Of a stretch of 64,000 nt of DNA, positions 33,977 through 42,058 are shown piece by piece (positions within the stretch are counted from its first letter, which is position 1; each line of letters starts with the position of its first letter). Source of the DNA: Oscillibacter valericigenes (GTDB lineage Bacteria > Bacillota > Clostridia > Oscillospirales > Oscillospiraceae); NCBI RefSeq assembly GCF_016902445.1, contig NZ_JACSNX010000001.1:1-64000 (forward strand). The letters run 5' to 3'. The notes under the pieces are model-generated. The model was not told the DNA's origin and ran no database searches. It saw only the letters and a program-made list of their open reading frames with translations. Both the position numbers and the translations under genes were made by a program.

Positions 33977-34570
33977 ATGGACGTGCAGGTGTTCTGGGAA
34001 GCTATCAGTGCCTATAACCGGCAGACTGCGGCGGTGCAGGCCGTTCTGCTGACCTTTCTGCTGGGGATGACGGCACTCTCCTACGCCGGAAAAGTCCGCT
34101 GGGCGGCCAAGTGTGCCCTGGGCGTCGTCCACCTGTTCCTCGCCGCCGTCTTTTTTGCCCGGTACGGAAGGGCTCCCATCCAGCTGTTCTTCGCTCTCCC
34201 CCTTTTTCTGGCCTGCGGGCTCCTGTTCCTGTATGAGTGCCGGCACTGCCGGAGCGACGAGCTGGCGCGCCCGGACCTGCCCCGGACTGTGCTGCTGATC
34301 CTGTGTCTGTCCTATCCGCTCTGCTCCCTTCTGGCCGGAAATGCCTTTCCGCAGATGGTGACATCCATCATGCCCTGTCCTGTGGTCAGCTTCGGGATCG
34401 TCGTCTACAGCGGATATACCCGGAAAAACAGACTGCTGCTGGCACTGCTGACCCTCTGGGGGCTGACGGGGATCAAGTCCCTGCTGTTCCATGTCTATGA
34501 GGACCTCATCCTCCTGCTCTGCGGTCTGTACGGCGCGCGGCAGCTGCTGCTGGAGCGCCGGAGAAGCTGA
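33977..34570 (+). CDS. Multi-pass membrane protein, DUF6064-like
   Basis: 197 aa with about six hydrophobic segments. The start VFWEAISAYNRQTAAVQAVL resembles DUF6064 proteins, and the late TLWGLTGIKSLLFHVYEDLILLLCGL fits the same pattern. Function unknown. The ribosome site GAGGCGG precedes the ATG. It stands alone with its own promoter, 73 bases before nth. Confidence 0.6.
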   Translation: MDVQVFWEAISAYNRQTAAVQAVLLTFLLGMTALSYAGKVRWAAKCALGVVHLFLAAVFFARYGRAPIQLFFALPLFLACGLLFLYECRHCRSDELARPDLPRTVLLILCLSYPLCSLLAGNAFPQMVTSIMPCPVVSFGIVVYSGYTRKNRLLLALLTLWGLTGIKSLLFHVYEDLILLLCGLYGARQLLLERRRS

Positions 34571-34643
34571 CGCCCGGCGGAAACCGAATTTTTTCTGGCT
34601 TTTTGCCGGGGATTGTGGTATTCTGTCGTCTGAGGTGAATGAC

Positions 34644-35291
34644 ATGATATCCAAAGCCGCAGTGAACCGCATCATCGAGACGCTGAAGGGCATCTACCCG
34701 GACGGGCTGTGCTCCTTGCAGTATGAAAAGGACTATGAGCTGCTGTTCGCGGTACGGCTCTCCGCCCAGTGCACCGACGAGCGGGTCAACAAGGTGACGC
34801 CGGCGCTGTACGCCCGCTTCCCCACTCTGGAGAGCTTCGCGGAGGCGGATCCGAAAGAGGTGGGCGCGTACATCCACTCCTGCGGCTTCTACAACGGCAA
34901 GGCCCGGGACATCGTGGCCTGCGCCCAGAAGCTGGTGAACGAGTACGGCGGCAAGGTCCCCGGCACCATGGAGGAGCTGACGGGCCTGCCCGGCGTGGGC
35001 CGCAAGACGGCGAACCTGATCCTGGGGGACGTGTTCGGCCAGCCCGCCTACGTCTGTGACACCCACTGCATCCGCATCACCGGGCGGCTGGGCATCACCG
35101 ACGGGTCCAAGGACCCCCTCCAGGTGGAGCGGCAGCTGCGAGAGCGCATCCCGCCCAAGGAGTCCAACAACTTCTGCCACCGGATGGTGCTCTTCGGCCG
35201 GGACACCTGCACCGCCCACTCTCCCAAGTGCGACGGCTGTCCCCTGGCAAAGGACTGCGGCACCGCCAAGGCCGCCGCCAAAAAGAAATAA
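34644..35291 (+). CDS. nth: Endonuclease III
   Basis: 215 aa DNA glycosylase/AP lyase removing oxidised pyrimidines. The helix-hairpin-helix LPGVGRKTAN has the catalytic Lys K121, the catalytic Asp is D139 in VCDTHCIR, and the C-terminal [4Fe-4S] loop is C-x6-C-x2-C-x5-C in CTAHSPKCDGCPLAKDC. The start is ATG at 34644 with GAGGTGA upstream. A strong terminator follows. Confidence 0.96.
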   Translation: MISKAAVNRIIETLKGIYPDGLCSLQYEKDYELLFAVRLSAQCTDERVNKVTPALYARFPTLESFAEADPKEVGAYIHSCGFYNGKARDIVACAQKLVNEYGGKVPGTMEELTGLPGVGRKTANLILGDVFGQPAYVCDTHCIRITGRLGITDGSKDPLQVERQLRERIPPKESNNFCHRMVLFGRDTCTAHSPKCDGCPLAKDCGTAKAAAKKK

Positions 35292-35303
35292 AGACCTCCG
35301 CTG

Positions 35304-35332
35304 GTGCCTGCGCTCTGCGCAGGCACTTTTTT
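35304..35332 (+). terminator. Terminator of nth
   Basis: GTGCCTGCGC (35304-35313) pairs with GCGCAGGCAC (35317-35326), then TTTTTT. Confidence 0.92.
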
Positions 35333-35390
35333 GCGTCCGCGCTCATATACTGAGACGAGAACCATCCAACAGACGGCACAAGGAGGCACT

Positions 35391-35651
35391 ATGGACGAAC
35401 AGACGGCCCGTATGATCCAGCAGCTGAAAAGCAATCCCGCCATGCTGCAGGCACTGATGCAGTCCCGGGACGGGCAGGACCTGCTGCGGATGCTCTCCGG
35501 CGGCGACCAGGGGGCGTCCCTTCAGCGGGCGGCCCAGTCCGCCGCCAAGGGCAACCCGGCGGAGATGGTCCGTATGGTGAATCAGCTGATGCAGAGCCCG
35601 GACGGCGCGGCATTGGTCGACCGCATCAGCAAGGCCATGAACGGCCGGTAA
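35391..35651 (+). CDS. Small conserved-looking helical protein (cassette gene 1)
   Basis: 86 aa, no membrane segment. The N-terminal half contains QQLKSNPAMLQALMQSRDGQ and the second half NPAEMVRMVNQLMQSPDGAA, so it looks like an internal repeat of a short helical motif. A strong AAGGAGG site precedes the ATG. First of three tightly spaced genes (29 and 3 bases between them). I do not recognise a named family. Confidence 0.7.
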   Translation: MDEQTARMIQQLKSNPAMLQALMQSRDGQDLLRMLSGGDQGASLQRAAQSAAKGNPAEMVRMVNQLMQSPDGAALVDRISKAMNGR

Positions 35652-35679
35652 GCAGGAGACCGGAAAGGGGGCGGGCGCG

Positions 35680-36108
35680 ATGGCGGAATTCGACGACAAA
35701 CTGAACAGCATCCTCTCCAACCCGGACGCCATGGCCCAGATCATGCAGCTGGCCCAGTCCCTCTCCGGCAGCACGGAGGGCGGCGGGTCCGCCGGCGGGC
35801 CGCCCCCTCCCCCGCCCCAGGCCGGGAGCTTTGCCGCAGGACAGGGCCAGCAGGCCTTCCAGGCGCCGCCGGCATCCGGCGGCGATCCGCTCTCCGCCCT
35901 GGCCGGCGGACTGGACCCCCAGCTGCTGCTGCGCTTTCTGCCCCTGCTCCGGGAGCTGGGCGGGCAGCAGGACTCCAACGCCCGGCAGCTGCTGTACGCC
36001 CTGCGGCCCTATCTCAAGCCGGAGCGGCAGGAAAAGGTGGAGCGGGCGCTGCAGCTGGCCCGGCTGTTCCACCTGGGCCGGAAATTTCTGACCGGACGGG
36101 AGGGATGA
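35680..36108 (+). CDS. Low-complexity protein with helical ends (cassette gene 2)
   Basis: 142 aa. The N-terminus (KLNSILSNPDAMAQIMQLAQ) shares the NPDAMAQIM-type pattern with the first cassette gene. A Gly/Pro/Ala linker with six consecutive prolines (about 41-46) joins it to a C-terminal helical domain (LLLRFLPLLRELGG ... LLYALRPYLKPERQEKVERAL). No membrane segment is clear. Function unknown. Confidence 0.68.
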   Translation: MAEFDDKLNSILSNPDAMAQIMQLAQSLSGSTEGGGSAGGPPPPPPQAGSFAAGQGQQAFQAPPASGGDPLSALAGGLDPQLLLRFLPLLRELGGQQDSNARQLLYALRPYLKPERQEKVERALQLARLFHLGRKFLTGREG

Positions 36109-36111
36109 GCC

Positions 36112-36498
36112 ATGTACAACCGCTACATCCGAAACGATCAGGGCACCTATACCCGCATCCCGGAGGAAGACCCCCGGCAGTCCCAGGGGACGTCTCCCCC
36201 GCCCGGTCATTCAGGGTCTGGAAGTGCCGGCAGCAGCGGACAGGCGCCTCCCCACCGGGAGGACCGCCCTCCCCCGCCGCCACGCCAGGACGCTCCGCCG
36301 CCCGGGCGAGATCCCCCTCCCTCCGGCGGAGAGGGGCAGGACAGCCTCACCGGCCTGCTCCGGCATCTGCTGGACCAGTTCCGCCTGAACAGCGTGGACA
36401 CCGGGGATCTGCTGCTTCTGGCCATTCTCTTCTTCCTCTTTCGGGAGGGTGCGGACGACGAGCTGCTGGCGGCCCTGGGACTGCTGCTGATCTTATGA
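36112..36498 (+). CDS. Proline-rich protein with C-terminal hydrophobic end (cassette gene 3)
   Basis: 128 aa. It begins MYNRYIRNDQGTYTRIPEED, then has about 45 residues rich in Pro, Gly and Ser, then a conserved-looking end DSLTGLLRHLLDQFRLNSVD and TGDLLLLAILFFLFREGADD followed by a hydrophobic tail. The two hydrophobic stretches may form a hairpin in the membrane. It starts 3 bases after the previous stop, with GGGAGGGATGAGCC as ribosome site. Confidence 0.68.
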   Translation: MYNRYIRNDQGTYTRIPEEDPRQSQGTSPPPGHSGSGSAGSSGQAPPHREDRPPPPPRQDAPPPGRDPPPSGGEGQDSLTGLLRHLLDQFRLNSVDTGDLLLLAILFFLFREGADDELLAALGLLLIL

Positions 36499-36511
36499 CA
36501 TCTGCCAAAAC

Positions 36512-36538
36512 GGCCCCGGCGGGACCTCCGCCGGGGCC
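36512..36538 (+). terminator. GC hairpin after the cassette
   Basis: GGCCCCGGCGG (36512-36522) pairs with CCGCCGGGGCC (36528-36538). There is no T-run, so termination is uncertain. A near-identical stem recurs at 36711-36733. Confidence 0.5.
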
Positions 36539-36657
36539 GCAGCTTGTCGAAAAAGTCTTTTCGACAAGCTGCGGCTGCTTGCGATTTCCAGAACTTTGAA
36601 AAGTTCTGGAAATCGGTTGAATGGAAACGAAAGACACCCTTCCTGGGTTTCTTTCGT
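36536..36657. repeat. Array of three further perfect or near-perfect hairpins
   Basis: Hairpin 1: 18-bp perfect arms 36536-36553 / 36558-36575. Hairpin 2: 16-bp perfect arms 36582-36597 / 36600-36615. Hairpin 3: 13-bp arms 36627-36639 / 36645-36657 with one mismatch. No coding signal. They sit in the gap between convergent genes and resemble a REP-type cluster. Confidence 0.7.
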
Positions 36658-36710
36658 AGCTATCTTCCTTCCCGTCTCCCAGAATTTCCGGGTTTATCGA
36701 CAGTCTGCAG

Positions 36711-36733
36711 CCCCGGCGGGATCTCCGCCGGGG
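36711..36733. terminator. GC hairpin, possible terminator of the wecB operon
   Basis: CCCCGGCGG (36711-36719) pairs with CCGCCGGGG (36725-36733), just past the stop of the minus-strand gene. No T-run on either side. Confidence 0.4.
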
Positions 36734-36751
36734 CCGTTTCCGTATCCTTAT

Positions 36752-37501
36752 TCAGGTGTCCAGCAGCACCGTGCCGTCCGGCAGGATGAACCGGTCTGCC
36801 GAGGGGACGCTCAGATCCACGGTCAGGGAGGCCATGCGGTAGATGGTCTCCCCCTCCAGCAGCCGCTCCGAGGCCACCAGGAGGCCCGTCTCCACGCCGA
36901 CCCAGTACCGCTGGGTGTAGCCGTCGGGGTCCTCCACCGTCTCCACATAGATGCAGTTCACATCGGAGACGCTGCGGTAGTCCGCGGCGGCGATGTCCTC
37001 CACCGGCAGCTCCAGAATTGTCTCGTAGGTGGGGATGGCCTGCTCGTCATCTGGGGAGATCTCCCCCGCCGGGCCGCTGTAGACCGTGCTCTCGCTGTTG
37101 TACCAGATATAGGTGGTCTCCCCGTCCGTGATGGTGTGGCGGACCTGACCGTCCGACAGGGTCCGGTCCGTCCGGGTCCAGCGTCCGCTGACCGTCACCG
37201 TGGTCTCAAAGGAGCCGCTGCCGCCGCTCCACACCTGCTCCACCCGGATGGCCCGGCTGTACTGCTCCGGCCGGGACAGGGTGGCGATGGCGGTCTGCAC
37301 CGTCTCCGGCGTCACGGCGATCACCGTCAGGGCATCCTCTCCCGCAGAGGCATCCGGATCAGTCTGTCCGGACGTGCTGTTCTCCGCCGGCAGGGTGATG
37401 CGGGAGGAGCGGCGCAGGCTGTTGCTGAACATCAGGACCAGGACCATCACTACCAGAATGATAAAGCCGATGGCCACCCGGTTCATCTTCCGTTTTTCCA
37501 T
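36752..37501 (-). CDS. Membrane-anchored protein of unknown function
   Basis: 249 aa. One N-terminal membrane helix (about 7-24), a Ser/Thr/Gly linker and an extracytoplasmic domain of about 200 residues with several aromatic-rich strands (TTYIWYNSESTVY; GYTQRYWVGVETGLL). The layout resembles outer-membrane-lipoprotein-sorting-like folds of Gram-positives, but I cannot name the family. It lies 35 bases after wecB and ends that operon. The start is ATG at 37501 with GGAGGGCGGC upstream. Confidence 0.7.
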   Translation of the reverse strand: MEKRKMNRVAIGFIILVVMVLVLMFSNSLRRSSRITLPAENSTSGQTDPDASAGEDALTVIAVTPETVQTAIATLSRPEQYSRAIRVEQVWSGGSGSFETTVTVSGRWTRTDRTLSDGQVRHTITDGETTYIWYNSESTVYSGPAGEISPDDEQAIPTYETILELPVEDIAAADYRSVSDVNCIYVETVEDPDGYTQRYWVGVETGLLVASERLLEGETIYRMASLTVDLSVPSADRFILPDGTVLLDT

Positions 37502-37536
37502 GCCGCCCTCCTTTCTCCCCCGGAAACGCCGCAGGG

Positions 37537-38685
37537 TCAGGTGCCGAATTCCACCGGCCGCTCCGGCCGCAGGCCGAACTTCCACTCGATGGCGTCAGCA
37601 ATGCGGCGGCAGGCCTGTCCGTCGCCGTAGGGGTTCACGGCGTGGGCCATGGCGTCATAGGCGCTCTTGTCCCGGATCAGCCGTTCCGCCATGGTGACGA
37701 TGTCATCCTGCACCACGCCGCAGAGCTTCACAGTGCCGGCGGCCACCGCCTCCGGCCGCTCCGTCTCCCGGCGCATCACCAGCACCGGCTTGCCCAGGGC
37801 GGGGGCCTCCTCCTGAAGACCGCCGGAGTCTGTCAGCACCAGATAGGACCGGGCCATGAGGTTGTGCATCTCGTCCGCCGGCAGGGGATCGATGAGATGG
37901 ACCCGGGGGGCGCCCCGGAGGTAGGTGTCCACCGCCTCCCGCACCACCGGGCTCAGATGCACCGGATACACCAGCTCCACGTCCCGGTTCTCCTCGGCGA
38001 TCTGCCGCAGGGCCAGCATGATGCTGCGCATGGGCTCGCCGTAGTTCTCCCGCCGGTGGCAGGTGACCAGGACGATCTTCTTCTCCCCATAGGGCAGGTG
38101 GTTCAGTTCGTCGGTGGAAAAGCGGTAGTCCTCCCGGACGGTTGTCTTCAGGGCATCGATGACGGTGTTGCCGGTGACGAACAGCCCCTCGGTGATGCCC
38201 TCCCGCTCCAGATTGGCCCGGTTGTTGGCGGTGGGGCAGAAATACAGGTCCGCGATGGCGGACACCAGCTTGCGGTTCATCTCCTCTGGAAAGGGAGAAT
38301 ACTTGTCATACGTTCTCAGGCCAGCCTCCACATGCCCTACCGGCACCTGGTGGTAAAAGGCGGACAGGGCCCCGGCAAAGGTGGTGGACGTGTCCCCGTG
38401 GACCAGGATCATATCCGGCTCCAGGGCGTCGATGGCCGCATCCATGCCGGTGAGGCACTTGCTGGTGATGGTGGACAGCGTCTGCCGGGGGGTCATGATG
38501 TCCAGATCCCAGTCCGGCTTCACATGAAAGACCTCCAGCACGCTGTCCAGCATCTGCCGGTGCTGGGCGGTGACGCAGCAGAGGCTCTCGATCCCCTCGC
38601 GGCGGCCCAGCTCCTGGACCAGGGGGCACATCTTGATGGCCTCCGGCCGGGTGCCGAAGACGCTCATGATCCGAATCTTTTTCAT
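37537..38685 (-). CDS. wecB: UDP-N-acetylglucosamine 2-epimerase (non-hydrolysing)
   Basis: 382 aa. It converts UDP-GlcNAc to UDP-ManNAc for teichoic acid or polysaccharide linkage units. Family motifs: FGTRPEAIKM near the start, LVHGDTSTT, VGHVEAGLRTYD, TCHRRENYGEP and LTDSGGLQEEAP. The length is normal. It starts directly at the wecA stop, so translation is coupled. Confidence 0.94.
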   Translation of the reverse strand: MKKIRIMSVFGTRPEAIKMCPLVQELGRREGIESLCCVTAQHRQMLDSVLEVFHVKPDWDLDIMTPRQTLSTITSKCLTGMDAAIDALEPDMILVHGDTSTTFAGALSAFYHQVPVGHVEAGLRTYDKYSPFPEEMNRKLVSAIADLYFCPTANNRANLEREGITEGLFVTGNTVIDALKTTVREDYRFSTDELNHLPYGEKKIVLVTCHRRENYGEPMRSIMLALRQIAEENRDVELVYPVHLSPVVREAVDTYLRGAPRVHLIDPLPADEMHNLMARSYLVLTDSGGLQEEAPALGKPVLVMRRETERPEAVAAGTVKLCGVVQDDIVTMAERLIRDKSAYDAMAHAVNPYGDGQACRRIADAIEWKFGLRPERPVEFGT

Positions 38686-39828
38686 TTATTTCTCCGCCTT
38701 TCCGCCGTCCTCCGGGGTCTTGTCCCCATGCTCTGCATGGTGGCCGTGCTCCTTCAGCTCTTCCAGCTCCTCGTGGAGCTCCTCCTTGACCTCCTTGGGG
38801 AACACCACCCGGGCAGCCACCACCGCCACGATGCACAGCACCAAAAACAGCAGCATGGCCCGGCCCTCGCCGCTGGTGGTCAGCACCACAGCGGAGAGGC
38901 CCAGGATGGCGGAGATCACGTACAGCGTGGCCACCGCCTGCTTCTGGTTCAGGCCCATGTCGATGAGCCGGTGGTGGATGTGGCTCCGGTCGGCATGCAT
39001 GGGGCTCTGTCCGTGGGCGATGCGGCGGATGAAGGCAAAGGCTGTGTCAAAGATGGGCAGTCCCAAAATCAGGAAGGGCACCGCAAAGGAGATGATGGCA
39101 TAGAACTTGAACAGCCCCTCGATGGACATGGTTGCCAGAATATAGCCCAAAAAGGTGGCGCCGGTGTCCCCCATGAACATCTTGGCGGGGTTCATGTTGT
39201 AGGGCATGAAGCCCACACAGGCTCCCACCAGGGCAGCCATCACCACCGCCACCTGGAACTGGCCCCCGATGAGGGCGATCACCAGCACGGTGGTGGCGGA
39301 GATGGCAGAGACGCCGTTGGCCAGGCCGTCCAGGCCGTCGATCAGGTTCACAGAGTTGGTGATGGCAACGATCCACAGCACCGTCAGGGGGATGGAGAGA
39401 TTCCCCAGCACCCAGTAGGCGTTGTCGGAAAAGATATTGGGATTAGAGAACGCCTGGATCGTCACCCCGTTCAGGGCCGGGATCAGGGCCGCCACGATCT
39501 GCACCACGAATTTCAGCAGAGCGGGCAGGGCCATGATGTCATCCACCACACCCAGCACAACGATGATGACCGCTCCCAGCAGGATGCTGCGCATCTCCGC
39601 CGTGATCTCCACGAACAGCAGGATGCTGACCATAAATCCAATGAAGATGGCCAGGCCTCCCAGCCGGGGGATCGGCACCTTGTGCATCCGACGGGCGTCC
39701 TTGGGCACGTCGATGGCCCCCACCTTGTAGGCAAAGGTCTTGACGATGGGCGTTGTCAGGAAGCTGACGATCAGCGCCACCAGCAGTGCCAGCAGCGTGT
39801 AGGCGATCAGCCGGTTTTCGATCAGCAT
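38686..39828 (-). CDS. wecA: Undecaprenyl-phosphate GlcNAc-1-phosphate transferase (WecA/TagO-like)
   Basis: 380 aa, MraY/WecA family with about 10-11 membrane helices. GVVDDIMALPALLKF (Mg-binding DD), NSVNLIDGLDGLANG, FMGDTGATFLGY and the cytoplasmic HADRSHIHHRLID are the family motifs. It starts lipid-linked polymer synthesis by moving GlcNAc-1-P to undecaprenyl phosphate. The last 40 or so residues form a charged tail rich in Glu, His and Lys (EELEELKEHGHHAEHGDK), longer than in TagO. It is followed immediately by wecB and lies 13 bases after trpS. Confidence 0.92.
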   Translation of the reverse strand: MLIENRLIAYTLLALLVALIVSFLTTPIVKTFAYKVGAIDVPKDARRMHKVPIPRLGGLAIFIGFMVSILLFVEITAEMRSILLGAVIIVVLGVVDDIMALPALLKFVVQIVAALIPALNGVTIQAFSNPNIFSDNAYWVLGNLSIPLTVLWIVAITNSVNLIDGLDGLANGVSAISATTVLVIALIGGQFQVAVVMAALVGACVGFMPYNMNPAKMFMGDTGATFLGYILATMSIEGLFKFYAIISFAVPFLILGLPIFDTAFAFIRRIAHGQSPMHADRSHIHHRLIDMGLNQKQAVATLYVISAILGLSAVVLTTSGEGRAMLLFLVLCIVAVVAARVVFPKEVKEELHEELEELKEHGHHAEHGDKTPEDGGKAEK

Positions 39829-39841
39829 GATGTCTCCTCCA

Positions 39842-40849
39842 TCACCGGGGCAGGAAGCCCACTTTCTTGTAGACTTTGTTCAGGGTCCGGTTCGCCACAT
39901 AGGCCGCCTTCTCCGCGCCGGCGCGGTAGACGCTCTCCAGATAGGTCTTGTCCGCCAGCAGGCGCTCCGTCTCCTCCCGGATGGGGCGCAGCAGCTCCAC
40001 CACAGCCTCGCCCACCGCCTGCTTGAAGTCGCCGTACCCGCGGCCGGCGAACTCCTGTTCGATGGTCTCAAAGCTCTTGCCGGTGGCCACGGCGTAGATC
40101 TGCATCAGGTTGGACACGCCGGGCTTATTGGCCGGGTCGAAGCGGACGCAGGCCTCGGAGTCCGTCACGGCCTTCTTGAACTTGCGCATGATGTCCTCGG
40201 GCTTTTCCAGCATGTAGACGCAGCCGTTGGGGTCCTTGTCGGACTTGCTCATCTTCTTCTCCGGGCTGGTGAGGCTCATGACCCGGGCGCCCACCTGAGG
40301 AATGTAGGGCTCCGGCAGCTTGAACACGTCGCCGTAGATGCCGTTGAACCGGGTGGCGATGTCCCGGCAGATCTCCACGTGCTGCTTCTGGTCGCCGCCC
40401 ACCGGCACCAGATCCGCCTGGTACAGCAGGATGTCCGCCGCCATCAGAGCCGGGTAGGTGAAAAGGCCCGCGTTGATGTTGTCCGCGTTCTTGGCGGACT
40501 TGTCCTTGAACTGGGTCATGCGGCTGAGCTCGCCGAACATGGTGTAGCAGTCCAGCACCCACCCCAGCTGGGCGTGGGCGGGCACGTGGGACTGGACGAA
40601 GAGCACGTTCTTCTCCGGGTCCAAGCCGCTGGCGATGTAGGCCGCCACCTGGGTCAGGGTGTGCCGCCGCAGCTCGGCGGGCACCTGCCGCACCGTGATG
40701 GTGTGCATGTCCGCCAGCATATAGTAGCAGTCGTACTCATCCGCCAGGGCCGCCCAGTTCTTGATGGCCCCCAGATAGGAGCCCAGGGTCAGGTCGCCGG
40801 AGGGCTGGATGCCGCTCAAAATCCTCTTTTTCTGTACTTCGTTTTCCAT
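39842..40849 (-). CDS. trpS: Tryptophan--tRNA ligase
   Basis: 335 aa class I synthetase. SGIQPSGDLTLGSYLGAIKN contains the HIGH-equivalent, GGDQKQHVE contacts tryptophan, and KKMSKSDKDP is the KMSKS loop. The length is normal. It has its own strong promoter and no T-box or trp attenuator visible in the 65-base leader. It heads an operon with wecA and wecB. Confidence 0.96.
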   Translation of the reverse strand: MENEVQKKRILSGIQPSGDLTLGSYLGAIKNWAALADEYDCYYMLADMHTITVRQVPAELRRHTLTQVAAYIASGLDPEKNVLFVQSHVPAHAQLGWVLDCYTMFGELSRMTQFKDKSAKNADNINAGLFTYPALMAADILLYQADLVPVGGDQKQHVEICRDIATRFNGIYGDVFKLPEPYIPQVGARVMSLTSPEKKMSKSDKDPNGCVYMLEKPEDIMRKFKKAVTDSEACVRFDPANKPGVSNLMQIYAVATGKSFETIEQEFAGRGYGDFKQAVGEAVVELLRPIREETERLLADKTYLESVYRAGAEKAAYVANRTLNKVYKKVGFLPR

Positions 40850-40914
40850 ATCTTTACACCTCAGGATCTCACACGGCCGGGACGCTTCCCCCGCCGTGGC
40901 AATATACGGAGATT

Positions 40915-40943
40915 ATTGTACCACGCTCCGGCAAAAAGTGCAA
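40915..40943 (-). promoter_or_regulatory. Promoter of trpS-wecA-wecB
   Basis: On the minus strand, TTGCAC (40938-40943), 17-base spacer, TACAAT (40915-40920). Confidence 0.72.
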
Positions 40944-40963
40944 TCTCTGTTTCCGCCAGGGCC

Positions 40964-40992
40964 TTGTCTTCCCGGGGCAGATGTGATAGGAT
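40964..40992 (+). promoter_or_regulatory. Candidate promoter of the cyclase-family gene
   Basis: TTGTCT (40964-40969), 17-base spacer, TAGGAT (40987-40992). Confidence 0.45.
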
Positions 40993-41039
40993 GGAGCCAT
41001 CTAAAAATCGCGCTGGGCGCGTTTTGGGAGGAAGCTGTT

Positions 41040-41597
41040 ATGAAAATCGACATCACGCTGAAGATCACACCCAAAATGGCCTCGGATGCACAGGGCCACG
41101 AGCAGAAGGTGCTGGTTGGCCACCTAGGCACCCATTTCGATGTGATGGACAAGGAATTTCCCTTGGAGTACACCGAACGGCCCGGCGTGGCTTTCGATGT
41201 CAGCAGCGTGACGGACCGGGACATCGACTGTCCGGACCTGGAGCTGGACCGGGTGGAGCCGGGGATGTTCGTGGCTTTTTACTCCGGCTTCGCGGAGGAA
41301 CCCGGCTACGGCACCCGGGAATACTTCCACGACCACCCCCAGCTGTCGGATACCCTGATCGACGCCTTGGTGGCAAAGGGCGTCTCCATCATCGGTCTGG
41401 ACTTCGCCGGGGTCCGGCGGGGCAGGGAGCACACGCCCAAGGACCAGTTCTGCGCCGACCACGGGGTGTTCGTTGTGGAGAACCTGTACAATCTCAAGGC
41501 GGTGTTGAACGCCGGCGGGCGCTTCACTGCCCACACCTACCCCATGAACTACGCGGAGATGTCGGGCCTTCCCTGCCGTGTGGTGGCGGAGGTCTGA
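41040..41597 (+). CDS. Cyclase family protein (kynurenine formamidase-like)
   Basis: 185 aa, somewhat shorter than usual (about 200-220). GHLGTHFDVMDKEFP corresponds to the metal-binding HxGTHxDxP region, although the spacing is changed and the following Pro/His pattern is not fully kept. GLDFAGVRRGREHTPKDQF and VVENLYNL are also family-like. Members hydrolyse formamides or cyclise polyketide-like substrates; function here is unknown. A GGGAGGAAG site precedes the ATG at 41040. Confidence 0.78.
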   Translation: MKIDITLKITPKMASDAQGHEQKVLVGHLGTHFDVMDKEFPLEYTERPGVAFDVSSVTDRDIDCPDLELDRVEPGMFVAFYSGFAEEPGYGTREYFHDHPQLSDTLIDALVAKGVSIIGLDFAGVRRGREHTPKDQFCADHGVFVVENLYNLKAVLNAGGRFTAHTYPMNYAEMSGLPCRVVAEV

Positions 41598-41617
41598 CTT
41601 CCAGGCGCATTTCCCCC

Positions 41618-41700
41618 GGGCGGCAGATTGCCGCCCCTACGGCGTTGGAAGGGACCTTTCCGCCATCGAAAAGCGGGCCGGCACACAGGCCGGCCCCTAC
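41618..41700. repeat. Pair of related GC hairpins each followed by CTAC
   Basis: GGGCGGC (41618-41624) / GCCGCCC (41630-41636) then CTAC, and GGGCCGGC (41675-41682) / GCCGGCCC (41689-41696) then CCTAC. The two units look like copies of one short mobile-type repeat in the gap between two plus-strand genes. Confidence 0.55.
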
Positions 41701-41727
41701 ACACGATCCCAAAAGGAGCTGTCCGCC

Positions 41728-41934
41728 ATGACATCCCCCTTCTGCACCTGCCAAAACACCGCCTGCCGCTGCCATCCGGCCAACCACGACCAGGGGTGCG
41801 ATCTGTGCATCCAGAAGGAGCTGCGGAAGGGCGAGATCCCCAGCTGCTTCTTCAACCTGGTGATCTGGCCCGGAGAGACCGTGGAGGACTGCACCCTAGC
41901 GGCCTTCGCCCGCCGGGTGCTGGAACAGACATAG
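41728..41934 (+). CDS. Cys-rich small protein, DUF6485-like
   Basis: 68 aa. SPFCTCQNTACRCHPANHDQ then GCDLCIQKE and IPSCFFN give six or more Cys and a His placed as for one or two zinc sites, as in the DUF6485 family. Function unknown. AAAAGGAGC precedes the ATG at 41728. Confidence 0.75.
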   Translation: MTSPFCTCQNTACRCHPANHDQGCDLCIQKELRKGEIPSCFFNLVIWPGETVEDCTLAAFARRVLEQT

Positions 41935-41970
41935 CTGCCTCTGAAACGTCCACAGACAGATAAAAACGAA

Positions 41971-42020
41971 AAGATAAGAGATAAAAGATCGTTTTGTCCG
42001 GATCTTTTATCTCTTATCTT
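41971..42020. repeat. Perfect 20-bp inverted repeat (gataagag family)
   Basis: Arms 41971-41990 and 42001-42020 are perfectly complementary, with a 10-base loop. The sequence is AT-rich and unlike its surroundings. A related element lies at 43084-43165 on the other side of gpsA. It could act as a terminator for gpsA. Confidence 0.8.
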
Positions 42021-42058
42021 TTATCTCCCCGCAGAGCCATTCAGGGGGCAGGCCGTTC

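Noticed and set aside
40850-40920. Possible T-box or trp leader before trpS
   Set aside because: No T-box motif and no terminator/antiterminator pair; the leader is only about 65 bases.
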